From: Chloroflexota bacterium
GTDB taxonomy: Bacteria > Chloroflexota > Anaerolineae > Aggregatilineales > J027
Assembly: GCA_003697365.1 (NCBI GenBank)
Contig: RFGP01000191.1
Span: 1 to 45,756, forward strand
DNA: 45,756 bases
Direction: 5' to 3'
The notes below the pieces were generated by a model that searched no databases, had not been told where the DNA came from, and saw only the letters and a list, made by a program, of their open reading frames with translations. The position numbers and the translations under genes were made by a program. Of the stretch, positions 1 through 9,224 are shown piece by piece. Within the stretch, counting starts at the first letter, position 1. Every line of letters begins with the position of its first letter.

Positions 1-993
1 GATCTCAATTTTTATGCTGGCCCCATTGCCGCTGATGTGTGTCAATTACCCTATGCTACTTACTGTGCAATTGTCAACACACATCGTTCCTCCGATTGTC
101 CACCCTATGGGCTAGGAAGTGATTGGTATCCACCACATCATCCCGTTCGCTTCTTATGGCCTTTCTTAAATATACCCGTAGAAATGGTATTATGGCGACA
201 TGATCAAATTATTAACCGAGTACGCCGTCATTACGGACTACCTGCTGTGCGTGGAGGCATGTTAGCGCATTCTCCCTATCTTTCCTTAATTCCAACCACC
301 GATGCTTACGAATATCCACGCCATCATGTTCCCCCACAAATGATGTACGTCGGCCCTGTAACAAGCGCTATTAGAGGTGAGTTGCATGACAATTTCCCTT
401 GGGAGTGGCTGGAAGATAAACGTCCTACACTTTATGTTTCGATGGGAACTATTGTGGGAGGTATATCCGTATTTCAAAATGTGATGAAATTAGCAAAAGA
501 AGCACATTGGAAAGCTATTTTTGCCTTAGGAAATCACACCAATATAGAGCTGTTTAAAGATGCTCCGAAGAATGTGCTAGTAAAGCGCTTTGTGCCACAG
601 CTACAACTACTCTCAAAGGTCGATGCGGTGATCAGTCATGGAGGAAACAATACTGTCTCAGAAACTTTGTTACATGGTCTCCCCTTAATTGTAATTCCAA
701 TCAGTGCTGATCAACCTGAATCTGCCGCACGAGTAAAGGCCTGTGGCGCAGGTATACGCCTACGCCCCGCGCTTGCTAAAGGAAAAAGGCTACAAAAAGC
801 AATAGAGGCAATCTTATTTGACGAGCGTTATCGTCAAGCTGCACAAAAAGTTATGCAAAGTTATCGCCGTATGGGAGGAGCAGAAACTTGCGCAGTGCTT
901 ATTGAAGCGCTTATTGCCAAACAGCAGCCGCTACAGCGTCCATATGCAAGCCCTAATGTAACACTTGAAGAAGCTGAGAGCTTGTTAGGCTAG
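1..993 (+). CDS. UGT/MGT-type glycosyltransferase, 3' part (5' end outside window)
   Basis: The reading frame is open from base 1, so the N-terminal acceptor-binding half is cut off and the ATG at 37 is only an internal codon. The remaining 330 codons carry the C-terminal nucleotide-sugar-binding Rossmann half of a GT-B enzyme. There is a strand-turn motif YVSMGTIVGG, then FVPQLQLLSKVDAVISHGG followed by the donor-site pattern HGGNNTVSE and GLPLIVIPISADQPESA, which matches the GT1 (UGT/macrolide glycosyltransferase) signature. The role would be transfer of a sugar from an NDP-sugar to a lipid or small-molecule acceptor; the acceptor cannot be read from sequence. The gene converges on the yigZ-like gene with a 3-bp gap and there is no room for a separate terminator. 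GT28 (MurG-like) enzymes share this fold, but the HGGNNTVSE wording favours GT1. Confidence 0.85.
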   Translation, partial: DLNFYAGPIAADVCQLPYATYCAIVNTHRSSDCPPYGLGSDWYPPHHPVRFLWPFLNIPVEMVLWRHDQIINRVRRHYGLPAVRGGMLAHSPYLSLIPTTDAYEYPRHHVPPQMMYVGPVTSAIRGELHDNFPWEWLEDKRPTLYVSMGTIVGGISVFQNVMKLAKEAHWKAIFALGNHTNIELFKDAPKNVLVKRFVPQLQLLSKVDAVISHGGNNTVSETLLHGLPLIVIPISADQPESAARVKACGAGIRLRPALAKGKRLQKAIEAILFDERYRQAAQKVMQSYRRMGGAETCAVLIEALIAKQQPLQRPYASPNVTLEEAESLLG

Positions 994-996
994 TTA

Positions 997-1617
997 TTAA
1001 ACATTCTCTTCTAAGATTGTAATGTGAACTTGTCCAGAAGACAGATCACGCAAGCGTTCAGAGAACGACTCAGTATTGTCACTAGGTATGCGAAAAACAA
1101 TTGTTACATCAGCAGCAAAAATCTCTTCATCAATCTCAGCATCAAATTCATGAAGCAGTAACTTAACTCGTTCATAAAGAGAATAAGGAATATCTACGCC
1201 CGCTAAGGTTCGCACAATTAATGTCTCAACAGGCAAAGCTAGGAGTGCTTCCTTTGCTGCTTGTCCGTAGGCGTGTACTAACCCTCCCGTTCCCAACTTT
1301 GTCCCACCAAAATAACGAGTGGTCACAAGAACAATATTTCCTAGACCAGAGCCGCGCAAAACCGCAAGTGTGGGCGGGCCAGCCGTGCCTGAAGGTTCAC
1401 CATCATCACTCATTCCTTCAATAACACTGCTGCCATGTCCGATAACATAGGCATAGACGTGATGAGTGGCATCAGGCATCTCTTGGCGAATAGATTGAAT
1501 GAAACTTTTTGCTTCTTCTACACTATCAGCCCGACCAATAGTGGCATAAAACCGCGAATTTGATACTTGGTATTCTATGCGAACCGTCTGTTTAGGAACT
1601 TGATAAGATGTCTTCAT
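997..1617 (-). CDS. YigZ/IMPACT family protein (UPF0029)
   Basis: This 206-residue protein has the IMPACT/YigZ N-terminal fold. The diagnostic run includes DATHHVYAYVIG, DDGEPSGTAGPP and VLVTTRYFGGTKLGTGGLVHAY, followed by a shorter C-terminal ferredoxin-like domain (about residues 135-206). Length is typical of bacterial YigZ. Family members are linked to translation control or ribosome association, but the bacterial role is poorly defined, so I give no symbol. I chose ATG 1617 because GAAAG lies 7 nt upstream; a GTG at 1623 would add two residues. The gene overlaps the 3' end of recJ by 26 bp and is the last gene of the operon that begins with the AddB-like gene, so it is probably translationally coupled. 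The link to DNA end processing is positional only. Confidence 0.9.
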   Translation of the reverse strand: MKTSYQVPKQTVRIEYQVSNSRFYATIGRADSVEEAKSFIQSIRQEMPDATHHVYAYVIGHGSSVIEGMSDDGEPSGTAGPPTLAVLRGSGLGNIVLVTTRYFGGTKLGTGGLVHAYGQAAKEALLALPVETLIVRTLAGVDIPYSLYERVKLLLHEFDAEIDEEIFAADVTIVFRIPSDNTESFSERLRDLSSGQVHITILEENV

Positions 1618-3886
1618 GATCACTTTCTAATTTAGCACGATTCAAGTATCGACGGTATGCGGCAATTTCCTGCCATAAATATTCAAAACGTCGATACAAC
1701 AAAGTAATCGTTTCATGATCTGCCGATTTTATTTGTTCTACTTCTTGTACACGTACATTGCCCCGTTGAGTTATGTCGATCTGAATCGGACGGCGTAATT
1801 GTATAAACTGAAGTGCTACATCAATTAATGTCTCAGTAACGGCCAAACGCTCCGCTAATTGCAGTAGGGTAGTCTTGCCGTCCATGCTGCGTATAACCGT
1901 ATTCAAGAGCCCATATAATGTTTGCAAAAATTCTGTACTATCTTGAATAGGTGGTAATGTCGCCAATAAATAAACCCGTTGCGGCGTGATTTTCTTTAGC
2001 ACCTCTTCTAAAATAAAGTGAGAAGGCGGAGAAGTATAAATGAGCAAGGCCTCTGTTGGCTTTAAACTGCTACGACCCATACCGGGTGAACTCTTAGAAG
2101 GAAGCCCCTCCGCCCAAATCTGATAGTCATTTTCTAGCTGGGCTATTCTCTGAATGGCTAGCTCTGGCGGAAGTGATCGCCAGTCGATCATTTGTTGTAA
2201 CTCAGTAATACTGTGGGGATCAGCAGGGGCAACAATGGTAAAGTCTTCTAAAGTAAGTTGTAACTCTTCATTATCTTTAAATCGTGATATTCCCACTGTG
2301 TAGACAACATCTAAAATCCCCTCAGGTTGAGGAAGGTCTGCACTGTTCCACCAGAAAAACGGACGACGCACGCCATCAACATCTTGTAATGTTAAACGCC
2401 TGTGCTTTTCATTGCGCCCCAATTTTGCGCTGCTCACAATTTGAACCCGCTCTGATTTGAACAGAGGAATTGGGTTACCCTGTCCGAAAGGCTCAAGGCG
2501 TTGTAATTGATAGGCAAAATCTAGTGTTAAACGCTCAAAAGGTAAAGTTGCTGCTATTGATAACTCTTGATCGGTAATAGGTTGGGCAGTGTTTTTAAAA
2601 GCATCCGAAAGTAAACGTCGCAACTTAGCCAAATGCTCAGATGGTACACTCAATCCACCCGCCAACTCATGACCACCATATTTCTCCAGAATATCAGCGA
2701 TCTGATCTAGTGCTTGGCTTACATGATAGCCGGGCACAGCTCGAATTGATCCTCGCGCGCTGCCATCTTCAGATTCAACTAATAAAACTACGGGCTTTTC
2801 ATATTTTTCGGCTAAACGAGCAGCTACAATGCCAACAATGCCGCCATTCCAATGTGGGCTACTTAAGACTAATGCCTCCCAGTTAAGCAGATTCGGATCA
2901 TTTTCAATCATTTCAATAGCGGATTGTGTCATCTGATCTGTAATCATCTTGCGTTGCTCATTGAGCGCACGCGCTTCGGCTGCTAATGCAACAGCTTCTG
3001 CCATGTCTGTAGTGCTCAATAACTGTACGGCAAGTTCAGCTGAAGCTAAACGACCTAACGAATTTAATACAGGAGCAATTTTAAAACCTATGTCTTGCGC
3101 AGAAAGATAAGCAGTATTAAGCATAAACTGCTGACATATCGCTATAATGCCGTGCCGTTGAGTAGTCCTTAAAGCAGCAAGCCCTCGCTGTAACCAGTAA
3201 CGAGTATCACCAACCAGCTCTACAACATCTGCCACCAATCCCAAAGCTAGCAGATCAAGAAACCGATTTGTTTCGTGTAACTTTCCACGCCGCTCAAAGA
3301 GTACTCTAAGCAATAGAAAACTTACCCCAGCTCCTGATAATGTGCGCAAAGGATGTTCTTCTGGCAAACGAAGCGGATTTACTAAATAGTCAGCAGGGGG
3401 TGGAGGCTCAGAAATTTCATGATGATCGCTTATGATCACGGGAAGATGCTTAGATTTAGCAAATTCAACACCCTCTACTTCTGCTGAACCAGTATCACAA
3501 ATTAATAGCAAATCGGGAATTTCTTGCTCTACTAATAGGGCCAGCTTATCAACTTGCACACCATGCGAATCTTCAACTCGATCTGGAATGTGATAGATGA
3601 CATTTCCGCCCAACAAACGCAACCCTTCTACTAACATAGTCGTTGCTGTTTGTCCATCTACATCAAAATCACCCCAGATGAGTATTTTTGCCCTAGCATT
3701 TAGCATATCATCTAGTAATGCAGCCGCGCCTTCAATATCAGGCAAAACTGTTGGTGAGCTTGGGTGGTAATAATCGGGCGAGAGAAACCCTGCGATTTGT
3801 TCTGTAGTTTGATAACCTTGACGATGAAGCCAATCCAAAAGCTCATCAGGTAATGGGCCACCCGGTAACGCCAAATTATTAATCAT
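1592..3886 (-). CDS. recJ: Single-stranded-DNA-specific 5'-3' exonuclease RecJ
   Basis: RecJ degrades single-stranded DNA from 5' ends in recombination and mismatch repair in the cytoplasm. The 764-residue protein has the DHH phosphoesterase motifs in order: DFDVDG (about residue 74), CDTGSAEVE (about 130), the DHH motif ISDHHE (about 152), then NP and LSGAGVSF. The DHHA1 domain follows with GGIVGIVAARL and GGHELAGGL (about 420), then an OB-like region and a long C-terminal extension. These are the metal-binding and nucleic-acid-binding motifs expected of an active enzyme, although DFDVDG and DTGSAEVE are slight variants of the usual DYDADG and DxGI wording. The length exceeds the E. coli protein (about 577) because of roughly 200 extra C-terminal residues, a feature seen in several phyla. 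ATG 3886 shares one base with the stop of the upstream nuclease gene (TGATG), implying coupling. Confidence 0.93.
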   Translation of the reverse strand: MINNLALPGGPLPDELLDWLHRQGYQTTEQIAGFLSPDYYHPSSPTVLPDIEGAAALLDDMLNARAKILIWGDFDVDGQTATTMLVEGLRLLGGNVIYHIPDRVEDSHGVQVDKLALLVEQEIPDLLLICDTGSAEVEGVEFAKSKHLPVIISDHHEISEPPPPADYLVNPLRLPEEHPLRTLSGAGVSFLLLRVLFERRGKLHETNRFLDLLALGLVADVVELVGDTRYWLQRGLAALRTTQRHGIIAICQQFMLNTAYLSAQDIGFKIAPVLNSLGRLASAELAVQLLSTTDMAEAVALAAEARALNEQRKMITDQMTQSAIEMIENDPNLLNWEALVLSSPHWNGGIVGIVAARLAEKYEKPVVLLVESEDGSARGSIRAVPGYHVSQALDQIADILEKYGGHELAGGLSVPSEHLAKLRRLLSDAFKNTAQPITDQELSIAATLPFERLTLDFAYQLQRLEPFGQGNPIPLFKSERVQIVSSAKLGRNEKHRRLTLQDVDGVRRPFFWWNSADLPQPEGILDVVYTVGISRFKDNEELQLTLEDFTIVAPADPHSITELQQMIDWRSLPPELAIQRIAQLENDYQIWAEGLPSKSSPGMGRSSLKPTEALLIYTSPPSHFILEEVLKKITPQRVYLLATLPPIQDSTEFLQTLYGLLNTVIRSMDGKTTLLQLAERLAVTETLIDVALQFIQLRRPIQIDITQRGNVRVQEVEQIKSADHETITLLYRRFEYLWQEIAAYRRYLNRAKLESDHEDILSSS

Positions 3887-4731
3887 CAAAACTCCACCGT
3901 ATAGTTGTCAATATCACTGTACCAATCTATATCTTCGTCTAAGTCACTCAACATAGCAACGCTGTCTTCATGCCATGAAGCCTTGCCGCGCCCACACAAT
4001 CCGCGATAAATACAATAACGACAAGGGGTTTCATTTATCACTTTATCGAAACTACTCACTTTAATTTGTTCGATAACCTCTAAGATGCGCATTTCTAAGG
4101 CCGCCACACTAAGTGCCGTTACGTTGAAATTTTGTATTTCATTACTTTCTAAACTTATGTAACGAAGTGTAATAGATGAAGGTCTTTGATTTAATAACGC
4201 CGTTGATGCTTGGTACAGCACCAATAAATACACGATTGTTTGCATTCGTTCTTCTAGTTGCGAAGGCTTAGGAAGTTTACCTGTCTTCCAATCTATAGCA
4301 ATCAGATTATTACTCCCATCAGTCATCAAAACATCATACTTTGCAAGCAATGTATATTCGTCTATATGCGTTGATAATAGCATTTCTGGATAAATAGCCC
4401 GCATATGTGCAATGGTATTCTGGTAATGTGTTAAATAAACTTGCCACCACTTTTGAAGTTGTTCATTATGATAAGTACTAAATTGTTGTTCTATAACTGA
4501 GTGTGGAACGCCTGACAAGTGCTGCTCAATATATTGATGCATCAGCTGACCATAGCGCAACGCTTCTTCTAAACGTTCTTGAGGCTCAGTTACAGGAGCT
4601 GGCCAGCGCTGCTCTTCAATATACTTCAAATAAAAACGGCGAGGGCAATCTAAAAAATCTTGTAATTTTGATTGCGTAAACACGAAGTGATGTCCTAATT
4701 GTGTATTGAGTTTGACGATCTTATCGGACAT
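3886..4731 (-). CDS. Stand-alone PD-(D/E)XK nuclease with Fe-S cysteine motif (AddB C-terminal/Cas4-like)
   Basis: This 281-residue protein has the layout of the RecB/AddB/Cas4 nuclease domain. The N-terminal part has FTQSKLQDFLDCPRRFYLKY, giving the first cysteine. The nuclease core includes LIAIDWKTGKL (the D-x-K part of the active site) and the downstream RMQTIVYLLVLY (Q-x-x-x-Y type motif). The C-terminus has CRYCIYRGLC, a C-x2-C-x5-C pattern. Four cysteines in this order form the 4Fe-4S staple known in AddB and Cas4. In AddB this domain is fused to the C-terminus of the inactivated helicase subunit; here it is a separate gene. ATG 4731 is chosen over a TTG at 4737 because GAGG precedes it at normal spacing. 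It overlaps the helicase gene by 11 bp and touches recJ. No CRISPR or cas genes are nearby, so Cas4 as a CRISPR factor is unlikely. Confidence 0.85.
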   Translation of the reverse strand: MSDKIVKLNTQLGHHFVFTQSKLQDFLDCPRRFYLKYIEEQRWPAPVTEPQERLEEALRYGQLMHQYIEQHLSGVPHSVIEQQFSTYHNEQLQKWWQVYLTHYQNTIAHMRAIYPEMLLSTHIDEYTLLAKYDVLMTDGSNNLIAIDWKTGKLPKPSQLEERMQTIVYLLVLYQASTALLNQRPSSITLRYISLESNEIQNFNVTALSVAALEMRILEVIEQIKVSSFDKVINETPCRYCIYRGLCGRGKASWHEDSVAMLSDLDEDIDWYSDIDNYTVEF

Positions 4732-7003
4732 TATCAACTACCTCGCAAAGATGATATAAAGGCAAGGCAGCTTGCTTAACATGTTGCCCACCTTTGTCCC
4801 AATAGCGCCCCATGTTCCAAGTAATAATTAATTCAGAGCGCGCCCGTGTAATGCCGACATACAACAAGCGCAAACGTTCAGCTGCAACTTCCACACGGCT
4901 TTGTTGAGAAGCATCACCCAACTTATATTGCTTAAAAGTTCCACTCTGTGCTGCTTCAAGTTGTGCTATGATTTCGGCTTCTAAGTTAAGTTGATCGCGC
5001 AAGAACCATCGTTCGCCAATATAGGTTTCATTATTTAAGGCAGATGGAAAGCTGTAATTATTAACAGACATCAGATAAACGCGATCCCATTCTAATCCCT
5101 TAGCAGCGTGCATAGTACTGATAGTGACTTTACCGGGAGTTGGCTCATATCCCTCTTGGCTATCGTCGAATCCTAAGAAACGACGCTCATTATTGCTAAT
5201 ACGCCTTAATTCCTCTGTAAATTGTACAAGTCGATAACTTGGATTGTCGCGACCAATTCCCTTAAGCACAGCAGCAATTTTATAAGTCAATGCAATATCA
5301 GTAGGTTCTCGGAAAATGTCACCACCAATAGTTAAAATGAGTTGATCTATTGGCAAAATAGTAGCTTCTAGCCAACGTTTTACCATTACTAAGAAACGTT
5401 CAAAGTCCTCGATCCAAAATACATCCATATCATCAATGCGAAGCTCATCCTGCCATGAACCAACAACTGGCCATAAGAGGGTTTCTAGTTGTTGATGGCG
5501 CTGTACGATACGCATCAACCGCATACTTGGATGTTCATCATCATCTTCGATTTCGTGGCGTGTTATCCAGTCTAGCCAAACATAGCGATACAAGTTCGCT
5601 AGCTTGCGACCACGTCTTGGATCGGTCAAGTAATCCAAAACTAACATTAATATTTTGGCAGTTTGTCGTGTGTCGCTAGTGCTTCTCAGCAATTCTTCAA
5701 ACTCAATGTCTAAACTGCGTAAACGTTCTGCGACTTGGTATCCACGAGAATTTTCTGGTACAAGCACAGCAACTGTTTTGACACGGTTGCGTTCATCCTT
5801 GTACCAGCGCACCAAACTCGACACCACTTGATCTATTTCTTCCTCTGGCGTATACGCAGAATCTGTCGGTTGGATATAGATATTTGCCAAAGCGTCATCA
5901 GGGTTCTGTTGTGCATCGCCCGGCTCTGTGGGCTGAATGTAAATTTCGTAGAATGTTTGCTCGCGTAAATACTGTACAGGGTGTTCATGTATTGTCCAAC
6001 GCAGCAACTCATTTGCTAAATGAATAATCTTGGGTGCTGAACGTCCGGAGGTTGTGAGTTGACGTTCAATCACATCTTCACGTGCTAAAAAACGACGTAA
6101 AAAGCTAGGGTCTGCTGTTGTAAAAGTAGTGTTAATGGCTTGATTAGTATCGCCCACGCGCACCCAATTACGACCATTTGCCAACAGGTTCAGCATTTCC
6201 TCCTGTAGTCGACTACTATCTTGAGCTTCATCTTCTAAAATATATGGCCACTTTTGACGCAAGCGTTCTAAATACTTTTCTTCGCTCTCTAGGGCAAGAA
6301 TTGCAAAGTGAACCAAATCATCAAAATCAACAGCGCCTCGATACATTAAACTACGTTGATAGTCGTCATAGACAGCCGCTGCAAAACGTATAAGTATCCA
6401 ATCTTCATCTGTATTTTTTACCCACTTCAGCAACTGAGCAGGTGTAATGCGGTTTGCCTTACAACGACTAATGAATTGAGGAATCATCATTTCTAGCGCT
6501 TGTGGCAAGTCACGACGAAGTACATTTTGCTGTTGTTGATCGTTAAGCTCAGAATCAAAATACCACTTCATCTTTTCAGCCCAGCGCGGCCACTGAGCCG
6601 AAATCGCCTCTGACTGAATACGCTGAGAAGTGCGCTCATCAACAATATTGAAATCTTCTGATAAGCCTACAAGACCGGGACGTTCTCTTACAATATCATG
6701 TGCCAAGCCATGCAAGGTACGCACACGATACCCTGTATAAGGTAACAGCCCTCGTTCTTCTTTAAGGATTTTGGCAATGCGTGCTTTAAAACTGTTTACC
6801 GCTGAATTTGTAAAAGTCACAATGAGTACTTCACGCTCATTTTTGAAATTGCGCTCAGTGATACGTTGCACAAGTTGCGCAGCCAAATGCGATAAGGTGA
6901 ATGTTTTGCCACTGCCGGGAACCGCCGAAACCCCCATCATGCCGCGACTATAGTTGATAATTTCCCATTGTTGAGATCGGAATTTAAAAGGCGTTTCACT
7001 CAT
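4721..7003 (-). CDS. UvrD/PcrA/AddA-type superfamily 1A DNA helicase
   Basis: This is a 760-residue ATP-dependent 3'-5' helicase. Motifs in order: Walker A SAVPGSGKTFTL (about residues 26-37), motif II LEDEAQDSS (about 260), motif III GDTNQAI, motif V STMHAAKGLEWDRVYL (about 624) and motif VI RLLYVGITRAR (about 712). The protein lacks the C-terminal nuclease domain found in AddA or RecB, so it is helicase only. It lies between an AddB-like ATPase (4-bp ATGA overlap at 7000-7003) and a separate nuclease, which suggests that the three proteins form one complex. A plain UvrD/PcrA repair helicase is the alternative, but its position and the DEAQ rather than DEYQ motif argue against a simple housekeeping role. 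Confidence 0.9.
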   Translation of the reverse strand: MSETPFKFRSQQWEIINYSRGMMGVSAVPGSGKTFTLSHLAAQLVQRITERNFKNEREVLIVTFTNSAVNSFKARIAKILKEERGLLPYTGYRVRTLHGLAHDIVRERPGLVGLSEDFNIVDERTSQRIQSEAISAQWPRWAEKMKWYFDSELNDQQQQNVLRRDLPQALEMMIPQFISRCKANRITPAQLLKWVKNTDEDWILIRFAAAVYDDYQRSLMYRGAVDFDDLVHFAILALESEEKYLERLRQKWPYILEDEAQDSSRLQEEMLNLLANGRNWVRVGDTNQAINTTFTTADPSFLRRFLAREDVIERQLTTSGRSAPKIIHLANELLRWTIHEHPVQYLREQTFYEIYIQPTEPGDAQQNPDDALANIYIQPTDSAYTPEEEIDQVVSSLVRWYKDERNRVKTVAVLVPENSRGYQVAERLRSLDIEFEELLRSTSDTRQTAKILMLVLDYLTDPRRGRKLANLYRYVWLDWITRHEIEDDDEHPSMRLMRIVQRHQQLETLLWPVVGSWQDELRIDDMDVFWIEDFERFLVMVKRWLEATILPIDQLILTIGGDIFREPTDIALTYKIAAVLKGIGRDNPSYRLVQFTEELRRISNNERRFLGFDDSQEGYEPTPGKVTISTMHAAKGLEWDRVYLMSVNNYSFPSALNNETYIGERWFLRDQLNLEAEIIAQLEAAQSGTFKQYKLGDASQQSRVEVAAERLRLLYVGITRARSELIITWNMGRYWDKGGQHVKQAALPLYHLCEVVDNVR

Positions 7004-9045
7004 GATTCTTTTACTTCTGTATTTAGATTCAAAATTTGTTGGAACAAATACAATAGAGGCCCACGCTGCTCGAAACCTTGTTCACCTAAATCTGCTACCC
7101 CTAAGTATATTCGCTGGCGGCAACGTCGGATCAGACCCAATACTAACTTACGCAATGCAGCATAGTTACTAGCCATCTCATGTTCATCAGTCCACAGTTC
7201 GCCAATTGGATACTCTCGACGTACTACATAAGGATTGGTAAGTGGCTGTTCCAATCGCTCTCCCCAAGCAGGGCTGCCAACATCAAGCCAAAATTGATAA
7301 GTAGCTGGTCGATTTCGCATCAAATAAGTATATGCTGGTGCAATAAATACAGTATTAGCTAATTCTTTTTGCCAGCTAGGAACATAAGTTGCGGCCAATA
7401 GTCCTTCAGTCACGAGTTCTCGATATTCTTGCCACACCACTGCCCAATCCGTAGTCCCCTCTGGATACAGTGAACGACGAAATTCAAACGCAGACTCTAC
7501 CATCTGGCTTATTGCCGTTGCAGCATCAAAATCAGTTTGTAAAGCAAACCCCGGTTGAGCAACCATATCCCCAAACAAACGACGCAAAAAGTGATCAGGT
7601 GGGGTTTGTGAAACATATTCACGTTGCTCTAATAACCATTGACGCAATAGTTCATAACGCTCACCAACCGTATAAGTAATACGCGCTTGCATAATGGGTT
7701 GAATATCATCAAATGAGCCAAGTTCCTTACGGCCTATGCCATACACTAATTCAGTGAGTAGTGATGCGCGCACAGGATCGAGATCAGGGAGCAATACAGT
7801 AAGTGCATTAGCAACATCTTCAGGCGGGGGCAAAACCGCTTCATACGGGTTCACTAATTGCATCAATGTTAACATTGCACGAGCAGATGGCTCTTCTCGA
7901 ATTGCACGCGAAGGACGATGAGAAGCGATCGGTACTCCAGCATCTTCTAAGCGGCTCATCACCGCAAATCGCAATGCATCATTCAAGAATGGAGCGATTA
8001 CAACTATTTCAGATGGCGCAACACCAGATTGAACGAGCCTTAAAATCTCATCAACTGCCCACTCTAGCATCTGAGGATAAAAAGCGTGTAGTTCATAGAC
8101 AAAAGCATCAGTAGGATTAGCGATAAGCTCTTCAGGGGTAACACCATCAAAAGCCGCAATTACTGCTTGTTCAAGAGCTCTTAATGGTGGTGATTGAACA
8201 TAAGATTCTGACAAAGTGATAACTTCATCACAAGCCTCTTGCAGTTGATAGGCTAGATTGGGCTCAGCCCCTAGAAACAAGCGAAACCCTGCACCTTGAT
8301 CAAATAGCAATAATGCCGAATCAAGTTCTGGCAACATCCATTGCAAAAAGTCAAATACTACAGGGCTGTTTTCCTCTAAATTTTCAGCGATGAGATGGCG
8401 ATAGCGTTGGCGTAGCGTCTCTTGTACAAGCGGATGAGCCATTGCATATTGCGTGAATACCTCAATCTGTAGCGAAAAATCAAGCAAGTTATGTTGCAAG
8501 CAATATTGCCGAAATCTTTCAGCAACGCTTAGCCATGCATCATAGACTTCTAAGCGACTAGAATGCCCGCCCCATGCACTACTTAATCGTTCGGCCACTT
8601 CTTCCAAACTAAAACGATTGATCGCTGCTTTTGCAAGATTATCTAATGATTGAGCAATGAGACGCGCGCGCGCAACGCTTACACTGTCAAATCGTCCAGT
8701 AACCACGACATCATCAACAAATTGAGCAATATGATATTGGGCGGTCTCGATTGTCAAGAAAATCGGTGGTTTACCCGTAGCAAACCCGACTTGTTCATGT
8801 AACAACGGCCAAAAACGTTCAATAGCTCGCTGTGCCAAACCGCTAAATGTTATAACTTCTACCGAGGCAGTGTTTGGATATTGTAACTGTGACAATACTT
8901 GTTGATAGACACGTCCTAAAGTACGTTGCGGCACTAAAATCAATAATTGATGCGCCAAATTTCCATCTGCAAAATAATCTTGCAAATACTGTAGCGCTAA
9001 TGTTGTTTTGCCTGTGCCATAAGGCCCTTGTATGAATTTTTTCAT
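7000..9045 (-). CDS. AddB/RecC-like P-loop ATPase subunit without nuclease domain
   Basis: The 681-residue protein begins with FIQGPYGTGKTTLAL, a Walker A motif at about residues 5-17, and then resembles the helicase-like core of AddB (PD-(D/E)XK-helicase exonuclease family): LLILVPQRTLGR, HLIAENLEE in the motif II position with a weak acidic pair, and a long region with low similarity to active helicases. Unlike AddB (about 1150 residues) it stops after the second helicase-like domain; the nuclease module is encoded two genes downstream. It is the first gene of the operon and starts without an evident Shine-Dalgarno sequence (upstream bases GAATATTCAATACTC). The expected role is the scaffold or motor subunit of a double-strand-break end-processing complex. 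Family assignment rests on motif layout and neighbours and is less certain than that of the helicase. Confidence 0.75.
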   Translation of the reverse strand: MKKFIQGPYGTGKTTLALQYLQDYFADGNLAHQLLILVPQRTLGRVYQQVLSQLQYPNTASVEVITFSGLAQRAIERFWPLLHEQVGFATGKPPIFLTIETAQYHIAQFVDDVVVTGRFDSVSVARARLIAQSLDNLAKAAINRFSLEEVAERLSSAWGGHSSRLEVYDAWLSVAERFRQYCLQHNLLDFSLQIEVFTQYAMAHPLVQETLRQRYRHLIAENLEENSPVVFDFLQWMLPELDSALLLFDQGAGFRLFLGAEPNLAYQLQEACDEVITLSESYVQSPPLRALEQAVIAAFDGVTPEELIANPTDAFVYELHAFYPQMLEWAVDEILRLVQSGVAPSEIVVIAPFLNDALRFAVMSRLEDAGVPIASHRPSRAIREEPSARAMLTLMQLVNPYEAVLPPPEDVANALTVLLPDLDPVRASLLTELVYGIGRKELGSFDDIQPIMQARITYTVGERYELLRQWLLEQREYVSQTPPDHFLRRLFGDMVAQPGFALQTDFDAATAISQMVESAFEFRRSLYPEGTTDWAVVWQEYRELVTEGLLAATYVPSWQKELANTVFIAPAYTYLMRNRPATYQFWLDVGSPAWGERLEQPLTNPYVVRREYPIGELWTDEHEMASNYAALRKLVLGLIRRCRQRIYLGVADLGEQGFEQRGPLLYLFQQILNLNTEVKES

Positions 9046-9068
9046 GAGTATTGAATATTCAAAGACAT

Positions 9069-9079
9069 TTATATAGCAA
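9069..9079 (-). promoter_or_regulatory. Candidate extended -10 promoter of the helicase-nuclease operon
   Basis: On the minus strand the sequence TTGCTATATA supplies a TG-n-TATATA extended -10 element about 24 bp upstream of the ATG at 9045. No good -35 box is visible at 17 bp, which extended -10 promoters tolerate. The 179-bp divergent gap 9046-9224 must hold promoters in both directions; I see no convincing one for the plus-strand ATPase. This rests on consensus matching only. Confidence 0.35.
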
Positions 9080-9224
9080 TGTTTTTACAACTTCTATTGT
9101 ACCTGACACATTGGATAAAGCGAATTAACAAAAGTTTGTGGACACCAATCTTTGGAGTTTTGTCTTCACATGCTTTCAAGTATGCTAAGAGTTGTATTAT
9201 GACTTTGGAAAGGATACTCTGACG

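Noticed and set aside
3886-4731. Cas4 of a CRISPR system
   Set aside because: No repeats, cas1/cas2 or effector genes are present; the helicase and AddB-like neighbours explain the nuclease better.
9192-9224. TTG start extending the Ca2+-ATPase by 11 residues
   Set aside because: The extension MYYDFGKDTLT covers the ribosome site of the better ATG at 9225 and is not part of the family N-terminus.
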